DNA of 42,741 bases from Candidatus Brocadiia bacterium (GTDB taxonomy: Bacteria > Planctomycetota > DG-23 > SLPQ01): NCBI GenBank assembly GCA_007131925.1, contig SLPQ01000065.1, positions 1-42,741 of the forward strand, written 5' to 3'. Below are positions 33,628-41,539 of the stretch, piece by piece (position 1 is the first letter of the stretch; each line of letters opens with the position of its first letter). The position numbers and the translations under genes are program-made. Under the pieces are notes generated by a model. The model saw only the letters and a list, made by a program, of their open reading frames with translations. It was not told the origin of the DNA and made no database searches.

Positions 33628-34299
33628 TTAGGTTGTCGTCGTTTCGGTCGCGTCTCCAGGCTTCTCGCTAAGGTGCGACGAGCCAGCCCTGGCGATAATA
33701 AAGCAGCCCCACTCAGCGGTCAGGTTCGGCAGGAGAATGTGCGGTCGCACTTTGCCGCCTCTGACCGCATAAGTACAGTCTATCCGACCACCGCAACGGC
33801 GCGCAAGTTTCACAAAATCGGCAAGTGTCGTATGATGTATGTTTGGCGTCTCATACCATTCGTGGGGCAGCGCAGCAGTTTTCGGCATAAATCCTCTCAA
33901 GAGCTGCCAGCGCACTCGCCAGTGAGCGAAGTTCGGAACGAAGCATATTGCACGCTGCGCCACGCGCAGCATCTCGGTGAGGACGCGGTCCGGTCGGCTC
34001 AAGACCTCGAGTGTCCGGTTGAGTACGGCCGTGTCAAACGAATCGTCCGAGAAGCATCCAAGCCCCTCGGCAGCATCGAGCATTATAACATCAAGGCCGC
34101 GCGATATGCAGTGGATCACCGCGTCCCGGTCGATATCCACACCCACGGTAAATTCGCGCCGCCCGAGGCTTTCCAGCAGCTCGCCATACCCGCAACCTAT
34201 GTCCAGGACACGCCTGTCGTCTCGCAGAAGCTCGAGCAGCACTCGGTTGGCGCTCCGGCGTGTCGCTTGTTCGCTGTGGAAAATCTCACTTCTTTCCAT
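33628..34299 (-). CDS. metW: Methionine biosynthesis protein MetW
   Basis: MetW is a class I methyltransferase-fold protein found next to metX in many bacteria, where it supports homoserine acetylation and methionine synthesis. The 223-aa protein has the SAM-binding motif VLDIGCGYGELL (residues 31-42) and the family-specific VGVDIDRDAV. Also present are LDVIMLDAAEGL, DTAVLNRTLEVL and the region CFVPNFAHWRVRWQLLRG, followed by LPHEWYETPNIHHTTLADF. Its ATG lies inside the 3' end of metX (14-bp overlap), implying coupled translation. The C-terminal tail (about 20 residues, ending ETTTT) is poorly conserved. Confidence 0.92.
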   Translation of the reverse strand: MERSEIFHSEQATRRSANRVLLELLRDDRRVLDIGCGYGELLESLGRREFTVGVDIDRDAVIHCISRGLDVIMLDAAEGLGCFSDDSFDTAVLNRTLEVLSRPDRVLTEMLRVAQRAICFVPNFAHWRVRWQLLRGFMPKTAALPHEWYETPNIHHTTLADFVKLARRCGGRIDCTYAVRGGKVRPHILLPNLTAEWGCFIIARAGSSHLSEKPGDATETTTT

Positions 34300-35443
34300 C
34301 TCGCACCGATTGGATGAAGCCTGATACTATCGTGGCCAGCGGTTCATACTCCAGAAGGAAAGCATCATGTCCGTACGCCGACTCGAGCTCCACGAAGCTC
34401 ACGCGCTTGCGGCCGACCAGCAGTGCATCGACCAGCTCGCGCGACTGCGCCGTAGGAAAGAGCCAGTCGCCGGTGTACGACACGACCAGCCACCTTGCCT
34501 TGGATGGCGCCAGGGCTTCCGCGAGAGAGCTGCACTCGGCGGCCGGGTCGTAGTAGTCCATGGCCTTGGTGATATAGAGATACGAATTTCCGTCGAAACG
34601 CTCCACAAACTTGGCGCCCTGGTAGTCAAGGTAGGTCTCCACTGCAAACTCGCTGTCAAAGCCGTACGAGAGCTTCTCGGCCTCCCGGAGTGCCCTGCCA
34701 AACTTCTCCTGCATGGAGGAGTCGGAGAGATAAGTTATATGGCCTATCATGCGCGCGACTGCCAGACCCCCCAGCGGCTCTCCGTTGTCATAATAGTCGC
34801 CTCCGCACCAGCGGGGATCGCTGGTGATGGCATTTCTGCCCACTGCGTTGAAGGCTATCGACTGCGCCGACAGGCGTGACGTGGACGCTATTACAATGGC
34901 CGATCCGACACGCTCCGGAAATGATATCGCCCACTCAATCGCCTGCATGCCGCCCATTGACCCGCCAATGACCGCGGCTACCCTGTCGATACCGAGCCTG
35001 TCTAGAAGCCGAGCCTGTACGCGCACCATATCACCGATCGTCACAGTTGGAAAGCTCATGCCGTAACGCCTGCCGGTGGCTACGTTTATGCTGCCAGGGC
35101 CGGTCGTTCCGCGGCAACCGCCGAGGACGTTCGAACAGATTACGAAATACCGATCGGTATCGATGGCCCTGCCCGGTCCCACAAAATCATCCCACCAGCC
35201 CACAGCCGCCTCATCCGGTCTGTACCGGCCCGCTACGTGCGCGTCACCCGAAAGCGCGTGCGCAATGAGGATGACGTTGTCCTTTGTACGGGAAAGCTCG
35301 CCGAGCGTCTCGTAGGCGACGGTTATGGGCGAGAGGTGCGCTCCGCTTTCAAGCTCAAACCTCTCGCCCGGTTCCACCACCTGCATACTCGCACGCTGTG
35401 CAAGGGGCACGCCAGCAGGTGTCTCTTGTGCGACTCTTCTCAT
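34286..35443 (-). CDS. metX: Homoserine O-acetyltransferase
   Basis: MetX acetylates homoserine with acetyl-CoA, activating it for sulfhydrylation. The 385-aa alpha/beta hydrolase has the [12 protein letters not shown] nucleophile elbow with Ser162, the acid in YTGDWLFPT (D326) and the histidine in YGHDAF (H359). [14 protein letters not shown] and [10 protein letters not shown] are characteristic of the family. Acetyl versus succinyl specificity is not certain from sequence alone. Its ATG overlaps the metY stop by 4 bp, and metW starts within its end. It is the second gene of the metYXW-cysK cluster. Confidence 0.94.
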   Translation of the reverse strand: MRRVAQETPAGVPLAQRASMQVVEPGERFELESGAHLSPITVAYETLGELSRTKDNVILIAHALSGDAHVAGRYRPDEAAVGWWDDFVGPGRAIDTDRYFVICSNVLGGCRGTTGPGSINVATGRRYGMSFPTVTIGDMVRVQARLLDRLGIDRVAAVIGGSMGGMQAIEWAISFPERVGSAIVIASTSRLSAQSIAFNAVGRNAITSDPRWCGGDYYDNGEPLGGLAVARMIGHITYLSDSSMQEKFGRALREAEKLSYGFDSEFAVETYLDYQGAKFVERFDGNSYLYITKAMDYYDPAAECSSLAEALAPSKARWLVVSYTGDWLFPTAQSRELVDALLVGRKRVSFVELESAYGHDAFLLEYEPLATIVSGFIQSVRDGKK

Positions 35444-36738
35444 GTACGTTTCCCGTGGGCTCTGGCGATGGCCTGGTCGATGTCGGCCTTTATGTCTCCG
35501 GCGTCCTCCAGACCCACCGAGAGCCTTATATAGTCTTCGCTCACACCGGCGGCCAGCTGCTGCTCGGGCTTGAGCTGCTGGTGGGTGGTCGAGGCCGGAT
35601 GTATCACGAGGGTTTTTGCATCACCGATATTGGCAAGGTGGCTGCATAGCTCGAGTGAATCGATGAATGTCACCGCCGCATCGCGCCCGCCCTTGATGCC
35701 AAAGCCAACAATCGCTCCGGCACCCTTGGGAAGGTACCTGGCGACCCTGGCGTGGTCGGCGTGCGACGGCAGACCGGGGTAGTTTACCCATGTGACGCCG
35801 GGATGACTCTCCAGCCAGCCGGCCAGCTCCAGGGCGTTCGAAGAGTGTTTAGCCATCCTGAGGGGCAGTGTCTCAAGGCCCTGCAAGAAGAGAAATGCGT
35901 TAAAGGGCGAAAGACACCCTCCCATGTCACGAAGCAGGCACACCCGCGCACGCAGGATGTAAGCAAGCGGGCCAAAGGCCTCCGACAGCACCAGGCCATG
36001 ATAGCTCTCGAGCGGCTCGGTGAACTCGGTGTAAGGCGCAGCCGTCCAGTCAAATCTTCCGCTGTCGACTATCGCGCCGCCTATCGACGTTCCATGGCCG
36101 CCGATGTACTTGGTGAGCGAGTACACGGCGATGTCGGCCCCGTGGTCAAACGGCTTGAGAAGGGATGCGGTCGTGACCGTGTTGTCTACCACCAGCGGCA
36201 CTCCCGCCGAGTGCGCAATGTCAGCGAGCGACTCGAGGTCGGTGACGTCGTTTTTCGGATTGCCCAGCGACTCACAGTAAAGAAGACGCGTCTTGTCATC
36301 AAAGGCAGCCTTTACCGCGTCAAGATCGCCGACGTCCACAAAGCGCACCTCGATGCCAAGCCTCGCCATGGTATGCTCAAAGAGCGTACGCGTGCCGCCG
36401 TAGAGGCTGTCGGACGAGACAATGTTCTGGCCTGCAGAGGTAATGTTCAAAACGGCGGCCGTGATGGCAGCCTGCCCCGAGGCGAAAGCCAGCGCGCCGA
36501 CACCACCGTCCAGCGCCGCAAGGCGCTTTTCAAGCACATCGGTGGTGGGGTTCATGATACGGGTGTAAATATTTCCAAACTCCTTGAGTGCAAAAAGCCG
36601 CGCGGCATGGCCGGAGTCCTCGAAGTTAAATGATGTCGTCTGATAAATCGGCACCGCCCGCGCCCCGGTAGCCGTATCCGGCTCCTGCCCGGCGTGCAGG
36701 CTCAGCGTGTCAAATCCGAAAGTCTTTTCTATACTCAT
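35440..36738 (-). CDS. metY: O-acetylhomoserine aminocarboxypropyltransferase (sulfhydrylase)
   Basis: MetY makes homocysteine directly from O-acetylhomoserine and sulfide, bypassing cystathionine. The 432-aa Cys/Met-metabolism PLP enzyme shows [28 protein letters not shown] and the PLP lysine motif [12 protein letters not shown] with Lys210. A two-domain layout and a length near 430 residues fit MetY better than the 390-residue cystathionine gamma-synthases. It starts with ATG at 36738, about 186 bp after the thi4 stop, a gap long enough to hold its own promoter or a leader. It heads the metYXW-cysK run, whose genes overlap or nearly touch. Confidence 0.93.
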   Translation of the reverse strand: MSIEKTFGFDTLSLHAGQEPDTATGARAVPIYQTTSFNFEDSGHAARLFALKEFGNIYTRIMNPTTDVLEKRLAALDGGVGALAFASGQAAITAAVLNITSAGQNIVSSDSLYGGTRTLFEHTMARLGIEVRFVDVGDLDAVKAAFDDKTRLLYCESLGNPKNDVTDLESLADIAHSAGVPLVVDNTVTTASLLKPFDHGADIAVYSLTKYIGGHGTSIGGAIVDSGRFDWTAAPYTEFTEPLESYHGLVLSEAFGPLAYILRARVCLLRDMGGCLSPFNAFLFLQGLETLPLRMAKHSSNALELAGWLESHPGVTWVNYPGLPSHADHARVARYLPKGAGAIVGFGIKGGRDAAVTFIDSLELCSHLANIGDAKTLVIHPASTTHQQLKPEQQLAAGVSEDYIRLSVGLEDAGDIKADIDQAIARAHGKRT

Positions 36739-36900
36739 TCATGCGCCCCTTTCCCGGCGACAGCGACCAAGACGTCATGCCTGGACTTACGCGCCGGAGA
36801 CCGGAAGTTATATTTGAAGTCAAGCTCATCAAGCGACACATAGTGCAGCGATTTTCAGACGAATTCGCACCCCTCATCTCCGATCTCATTTCTTCAAGGA

Positions 36901-36920
36901 AACCCGCTACGGCACGGGTT
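36901..36920 (-). terminator. Weak hairpin terminator after thi4
   Basis: AACCCG (36901-36906) and CGGGTT (36915-36920) pair across an 8-nt loop, 4 bp past the thi4 stop on the minus strand, followed there by TCCTTG. The stem is short and the T-run poor; it may only partly separate rrf2-thi4 from metYXW-cysK. Confidence 0.4.
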
Positions 36921-36924
36921 GTCT

Positions 36925-37752
36925 TCAGCCGGCCCTTACCGTTTCACGGGCCGGTGCTCCCATCGAAGCGTCCAGAATCCGGCCGGCCGCCCTTGCAGCT
37001 GCGCATCCGGACAGGAGCATCGCACCGAAGGTCGGGCCCATGCGCGGCGTGCCGACTACGGTGCTGACGCTCATCCCGCAAGCGATGATGCCGGGAAAGA
37101 CTTCACCAGTGCCGGCCAGCACTGCGTCCTCAGCATTTTCTGCATCCATCGCGCCCATGCCGGCCATCTCCAAGAGACCGCGCCGGGCGAGTTTCTCGCA
37201 TACGGCCGCATCATGGCCGGTGGCGTCGACCACGACCTTTGCCTCTATCGAGATCGGGTCCACACAGGTGATCTGCCTCGGCAGAGCACCTACGGGCGTC
37301 CAGTTTACAACCACGCCGCTCACACGCCTGCGGCGCACTATCAGGTCTTCGACGGTGGTCATGTTCAGCACCGACACGCCGGCATCGCACGCACTGGCTA
37401 TCAGCTTCGAACATGCCTCTGGCGCATCGGCTACGTACAGCCCTTCGCAGGCCTTATCGTATCTGACACCTAAGCGGTTGAATTGCTCCTGTGCCGGGTG
37501 GCGCACGGTCACTTTGTTCATGAGAAAACCGCCTATCCAGAATCCCCCTCCGAGATAATTGTTTCGCTCGATGAGCAGCACCTTGCGACCGCCGGACGCA
37601 AGCTCCCGCGCGCATACCAGGCCGGCAGGGCCGGCGCCGACTACAACGACGTCACTTGAAACATGCCTTTCGAGAGTCTCAGTGAAGCTCGATAGTATCG
37701 CGCGCGTAACGTCTGCATCCTTTACGGAGGCGAAAACCCTTTCATCAGACAT
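36925..37752 (-). CDS. thi4: Thi4-family thiazole synthase, cysteine-containing
   Basis: Thi4 makes the ADP-thiazole precursor of thiamine from NAD, glycine and a sulfur source. The 275-aa protein has the FAD/NAD fold GAGPAGLVCARELA, the ERNNYLGGGFWIGG segment, the metal/glycine region and VVDATGHDA, plus GPTFGAMLLSGCAAA near the end. The position that supplies sulfur in yeast Thi4 is Cys205; methanogen-type enzymes that use free sulfide have His instead. Here it is Cys163, in ITCVDPISIEAK (codon TGT at 37264-37266). This points to a sulfur-donating, possibly single-turnover enzyme. It sits 48 bp after rrf2 and upstream of metY in a sulfur-metabolism locus. Confidence 0.9.
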   Translation of the reverse strand: MSDERVFASVKDADVTRAILSSFTETLERHVSSDVVVVGAGPAGLVCARELASGGRKVLLIERNNYLGGGFWIGGFLMNKVTVRHPAQEQFNRLGVRYDKACEGLYVADAPEACSKLIASACDAGVSVLNMTTVEDLIVRRRRVSGVVVNWTPVGALPRQITCVDPISIEAKVVVDATGHDAAVCEKLARRGLLEMAGMGAMDAENAEDAVLAGTGEVFPGIIACGMSVSTVVGTPRMGPTFGAMLLSGCAAARAAGRILDASMGAPARETVRAG

Positions 37753-37800
37753 TGCCTCTCTCCCTCAAAAAACCGTGCAGTATGTTGTGCGGCCCGCCCC

Positions 37801-38232
37801 TCAGTCTGTGAGCGCAGGCCCCTTTTCCTTTTCCTTTGACGCGAGGTCCTCGATGGTCACTCCAAGAAGCACCTCGCCTATAGCCACGGATACCGCCTTC
37901 CAGACCTCTCGTGTGGCGCATCCGGGCGACCTGGAGCACTGCGCAGGGTCATCCAGGCACGGCACCAGCGCGGTACCCCCCTCGAGAACCTCCACAACCT
38001 CGTTGGCGCTGATCTGGCCCGGCGCTCGCGAAAGCGTATAACCGCCCCCCTGCCCCCTGTGGCTTTCAATGAGCCCCGCGCCACGCAGCGCGCCAAGAAT
38101 CCCGTCAAGATACTTCTTCGAGACGTCCTCCCGACCAGCGATTTCCTCGCTCGTGAGCGGCTCACCGCCCGCAAGCGCTATGCACTTCATTGCCCTCAGA
38201 CCATACCTTGACCGCGTCGAAAGCCTCATCAT
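37801..38232 (-). CDS. Rrf2-family transcriptional regulator with IscR-like cysteines
   Basis: This 143-aa winged-helix regulator starts MRLSTRSRYGLRAM, the Rrf2 signature, followed by the recognition region SKKYLDGILGALRGAGLIESHRG (in parts) and QGGGYTLSRAP. Cysteines 92, 99 and 105 (PCLDDPAQCSRSPGC) occupy the position of the three [2Fe-2S]-binding cysteines of IscR, with one extra residue in the first gap. It may therefore sense Fe-S status or, as CymR does, cysteine supply. It lies 48 bp upstream of thi4 and before the met/cys genes, so it is their likely regulator (inference). The start is ATG at 38232 or 38229; a longer in-frame extension to 38610 does not resemble the family. Confidence 0.9.
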   Translation of the reverse strand: MMRLSTRSRYGLRAMKCIALAGGEPLTSEEIAGREDVSKKYLDGILGALRGAGLIESHRGQGGGYTLSRAPGQISANEVVEVLEGGTALVPCLDDPAQCSRSPGCATREVWKAVSVAIGEVLLGVTIEDLASKEKEKGPALTD

Positions 38233-38243
38233 GGCCCCTATGA

Positions 38244-38252
38244 ATAGTCTAT
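38244..38252. promoter_or_regulatory. Operator-like palindrome in the rrf2 leader
   Basis: ATAG-T-CTAT is a 9-bp palindrome between the rrf2 promoter and start codon. It could be part of an autoregulatory Rrf2 binding site. The element is short. Confidence 0.3.
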
Positions 38253-38263
38253 CAATGCGATAT

Positions 38264-38291
38264 ACTATACAGCGGGCCGGCCTGCTTGCAA
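38264..38291 (-). promoter_or_regulatory. Candidate sigma-70 promoter of the rrf2-thi4 unit
   Basis: On the minus strand, TTGCAA (38291-38286), a 16-bp spacer and TATAGT (38269-38264) lie about 32 bp upstream of the ATG at 38232. The region around the -10 is AT-rich and palindromic, a usual setting for an Rrf2 operator. Confidence 0.6.
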
Positions 38292-38717
38292 ATAAATTTT
38301 TGATAAAGTGAACACGCAGGCTGGGATGACATCCGGATTGCACTATTTGCCGGCGGACAAGCCGCCGGCGCCTCAGGCGCGGGGGGAGCTGGCCGTGCCG
38401 AGCCGGCTGTTTACCAAAACTTTTTGTGCTTGCAGCCAGCACGCGCTGCATCGGGCGCAGCACGTCGTGACAGGCGAATATGCCGGTTTCTTTGCACTTG
38501 CGGCCCTTCAAAATGCTCTTGGCGGGGGCTGTACGTAGTGAGAGATACCTGCCGCGCGAGATTGGACGAATGACGCCAAGCTTGCCCATGGCAGGAAGGT
38601 TGAGCGCCAATCACTCGAAGACTCCGCCAATCAAGCGGCTCTTGCCGGCCCGGCCAAGGCAATGCTCAATCCCGCTTGAGGGTACAAGCAGCCCTGAATG
38701 AGCTCAGGCCAGGACGG
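38292..38717. other. Intergenic region upstream of rrf2
   Basis: No convincing gene is seen: the open frames here on both strands lack ribosome-binding sites and family resemblance. A perfect 8-bp inverted repeat, GCCGGCGG-ACAAG-CCGCCGGC (38349-38369), has no T-run on either side. It may end transcription of the minus-strand gene that stops at 38718. Confidence 0.45.
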
Positions 38718-40199
38718 CTACCTGTGCGAAAGGGCTTCGACCTGCTCGAATGGTACCAGCCTTACGGAACCGTCTCCAAAAAGCGCGTTTACGTGGTTGT
38801 CCCAGGTCACCCACCTGCCATACGCCACAAGGTCGCGCGGATCTTCGCGCATGCCGCTGCCAACGTAGGCTAATGCCCCTTCTCCCGTTAAAGCCCCTCT
38901 GTGATCGGAAGTCGCGATATAACCCCTGGCTGCAAGCACATCGAGGCGCTCCGGAAAGGCGCCATCGTGGTCCATTGCATACATTAGCAATGCGAGCCCC
39001 ACCTGTCTGAGCGTCTGACTTTCGGCAAAAATGGGGGACTTCTGCTCGAATGTCTCCCGGGCCATGGATTCCTTCTTCTCGAGGTCTTCCAGGGCGCTGC
39101 TTAACCGCGGGTCCATGTGGTGGAGGGGCTCTCTATCCAGGTACGCCTTCAAAGCCGTGTCGTTGGCACACACAAGCTCCAGAAGGTTAAGTGCGGCCCG
39201 CCGGTGCTCCTCAAAGGCCTGCTCCAGGATCGCTTGCGCCTCTTCATCCACATCAGGGTCCCCACGTAGAATCTGCGTTATGGCAGCCCTGGGGTAAAAG
39301 ACGTCGTGAAGCGCCCCCTCCAGCATGCCGCTCCACCTGGCGCCGGCACGCATCTCACTTTCTTCTTGCGAGCCGATTATCTCTATGAGGCTCGCATACG
39401 CCGCTGCAGCCGGCGAATCCTCCGCCGCTGCGACCGCCTGCTTCAGTCTGCAGGCGGCCCTGAGCGCGGACTTTGTCGCCCACCTCTGGTAGACCGTATC
39501 GTTGTGCGGCGCCATGTGACCCGCAAAGGCGAAAAGCAGCTCGGCCGCCAGGTCGCGCTCGCTTTCGGGAAGGTCGCTTACACACACTGTGACCCCAGGG
39601 CCCAGGCGGCTCAGAGAATGCACATGGCGCACAACACGTGTTGTGCTCACAGCAAGGAACCGCTCGGTCCCCTGAAGGCCCAGAACGTCAAGGGCCCGAA
39701 GAATCGCCGCGTGCAATGCAGGCTCAGGCAGTGTCATCTTCTCCGCCGATGCACCTTTTCTCAGCATCTCTATTGCATCGAGAGGCCTGCTCGACCAGGC
39801 ATGATCCTTGGCAACAAGGTAATAGCCCAGCGCATTGGATGGATCTTCGGCGATCAAGGCTCTTGCGAATGCTTCACCTTGTTGAGCTCGCACCGCGGTG
39901 AGTGCCGCCAGTTGCGCGGGCTCCTGTGGCATGAAGTAAGCGGCTTTCTGCAAGGCACTCTCTCGCACCTGGTAAAGGCGGGTGCCACTGAGAACGGCCA
40001 GACCTAAGAGGGTCTGGAAGTCTGAGGTCCGGTCTATGACGGACATGAGATTTTCCGCAGAAACCACTTTCTCAAAGCGCTCGCGGGCCTCCCCCAGGGG
40101 CTCGCCGGTCTCGCCGGCGACGTACGGCGCGGCTGCAAGACACAAAATGACAGCCGGCACCACTGTGGATTTCCAGAGTTTCAGACAGTCTGAGCCCAT
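38718..40199 (-). CDS. Secreted protein of unknown function with pseudopilin-like H-X9-DG-type C-terminus
   Basis: This 493-aa protein has a signal peptide (about residues 1-28, ending PYVAGE). A long, mainly alpha-helical middle follows (about 30-395), rich in Ala, Leu and Glu and perhaps made of TPR-like or HEAT-like helices (for example DPSNALGYYLVAKDHAWSS). I cannot name the middle. The last 100 or so residues (38718-39020) have LRQVGLALLMYAMDHDGAFP, a GYI segment, then NHVNALFGDGSVRLV, the signature of the pseudopilin-like processing domain. The N-terminus lacks the prepilin cleavage site and hydrophobic pilin helix, so it is not a pilin. The ATG at 40199 follows GGAGGAGG. It is divergent from the dehydrogenase gene. 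Confidence 0.82.
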   Translation of the reverse strand: MGSDCLKLWKSTVVPAVILCLAAAPYVAGETGEPLGEARERFEKVVSAENLMSVIDRTSDFQTLLGLAVLSGTRLYQVRESALQKAAYFMPQEPAQLAALTAVRAQQGEAFARALIAEDPSNALGYYLVAKDHAWSSRPLDAIEMLRKGASAEKMTLPEPALHAAILRALDVLGLQGTERFLAVSTTRVVRHVHSLSRLGPGVTVCVSDLPESERDLAAELLFAFAGHMAPHNDTVYQRWATKSALRAACRLKQAVAAAEDSPAAAAYASLIEIIGSQEESEMRAGARWSGMLEGALHDVFYPRAAITQILRGDPDVDEEAQAILEQAFEEHRRAALNLLELVCANDTALKAYLDREPLHHMDPRLSSALEDLEKKESMARETFEQKSPIFAESQTLRQVGLALLMYAMDHDGAFPERLDVLAARGYIATSDHRGALTGEGALAYVGSGMREDPRDLVAYGRWVTWDNHVNALFGDGSVRLVPFEQVEALSHR

Positions 40200-40471
40200 A
40201 CTTCGTCCTCCTCCACGCGACGGTGAAATATTGAAGTCTCCCGAGCAATGAGTGATTGCGCAGGCATTATTGTCTATCCGTCAGTGGCAGCGCATGGAAT
40301 TATTACACGTTGGGCGCGAGATTGTTCCCCGGGACTTCGCTTTTTTAAGGTGTTGACTCCGGCTGGCCGGTGCTTAAGGTTCAATATTGGCTTACATGCT
40401 GGCTTATCATGCGCAGGCGCCGAGCGCGCATCGGCCCTGCCGGACACCAAGGCACGTTTGGGAGGCTTTTC

Positions 40472-41488
40472 ATGGCTGCAAACGCAACAGTAGTCTTCAC
40501 TGCACCCAGGACCGTCGAAATCGAAGACCGCCCCATTCCTGAGCCCCGCGAGGGCCAGGTGGTTGTAAAGACCAGGCGCTCACTTATATCGACCGGAACC
40601 GAGCTTACCATCCTCAACGGCGAGTACCCTGAGGGCTCGGCATGGGAAAGGTACGGCAAGTTTCCCTTTGTCCCGGGCTACGACAACATCGGCGAGGTTG
40701 TCAAGACCGGCCCGGGTGTGGACGAGGCCCTTATCGGCAGGCGTATCTCATCATACGGCACGCACAGCATGTATGCGGCGGTTTCAATCGACCAGATCAG
40801 GCCTGTTCGCGAGGACACGCCGGATGACCTGGCGGCCTTCGGCACCATAGCAGACATCGTTTACAACGGTGTCCGTCGCGGCAGGCCCGAGTGGGGCGAG
40901 TCGGCGGTCGTATACGGTTTGGGGCTTCTTGGGCAGATGACGGTCAGGTGCTTGATTTTCGCAGGGCTCAAGCCGGTCTTTGCCGTCGACATAAGCGATG
41001 AGCGCCTCGCGCGCCTGCCGGAGCACCCCCGCATCGTACCTTTAAATCCGAAGACCACCGATGTGCGCAAGACGGTCGCCGAGAGGACCCGCGCCCGCAT
41101 GGCCGACATAGTGTACGAGGTCACCGGCGCGCCGGGGCTCATACCGAAGGAGTTTGAGGTTCTTAAGAACGTCGGGCGCATGGTGATCCTGTCGAGCCCT
41201 TCGGGGCCGACCGAGTTTGACTTTCACGACCTGTGCAATTCGCCCAGCTACACCATAATCGGAGCGCACGGCTCCTCATCGCCTGCATGCGAGACACCTT
41301 ACAACCAGTGGACCCGGCCGCGCAACACAGAGCTGTACTTCGACATGGCTACAGATGGCGACCTGGAGATGGAGAGTCTGATATCTCATTGTGAAGATTA
41401 TACCGAGGCTCCAGAGCTCTACCGGATGCTCATCGAGGACCGCAGCGCAGCCATGGGCGTTATTTTGAAGTGGAGCAGCAGTGGCTGA
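40472..41488 (+). CDS. Medium-chain dehydrogenase/reductase (zinc alcohol dehydrogenase-like)
   Basis: This 338-aa MDR-superfamily oxidoreductase has a GroES-like N-terminal domain (PREGQVVVKTRRSLISTGTE; FVPGYDNIGEVVKTGPGVDEALIGRRIS, in parts) and an NAD(P)-binding domain with VVYGLGLLGQM in place of the usual GxGxxG. The catalytic-zinc Cys of classical ADHs is replaced: the segment reads RSLISTGTE. There is no GHE motif and no four-cysteine structural-zinc loop. It resembles sugar- or polyol-type dehydrogenases that accompany sugar catabolism genes; the substrate is unknown. The ATG at 40472 follows GGAGG by 7 nt. A secreted, carbohydrate-binding-like protein gene starts 51 bp downstream on the same strand, suggesting a sugar-related unit. 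Confidence 0.85.
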   Translation: MAANATVVFTAPRTVEIEDRPIPEPREGQVVVKTRRSLISTGTELTILNGEYPEGSAWERYGKFPFVPGYDNIGEVVKTGPGVDEALIGRRISSYGTHSMYAAVSIDQIRPVREDTPDDLAAFGTIADIVYNGVRRGRPEWGESAVVYGLGLLGQMTVRCLIFAGLKPVFAVDISDERLARLPEHPRIVPLNPKTTDVRKTVAERTRARMADIVYEVTGAPGLIPKEFEVLKNVGRMVILSSPSGPTEFDFHDLCNSPSYTIIGAHGSSSPACETPYNQWTRPRNTELYFDMATDGDLEMESLISHCEDYTEAPELYRMLIEDRSAAMGVILKWSSSG

Positions 41489-41539
41489 GGAACCTCCACA
41501 GCGCATTTTTTGTTTCGGTATTCAGGGAAGGAGCAAGTG

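Noticed and set aside
33184-34317. 377-codon plus-strand frame
   Set aside because: It is antisense to cysK and metW, both complete with active-site motifs.
36739-36924. SAM riboswitch upstream of metY
   Set aside because: The conserved core sequences of SAM-I and SAM-II are not seen by eye; only a covariance search would settle other classes.
39306-40007. 233-codon plus-strand frame
   Set aside because: It is antisense to the secreted 493-aa protein, which has a signal peptide, ribosome-binding site and C-terminal motif.
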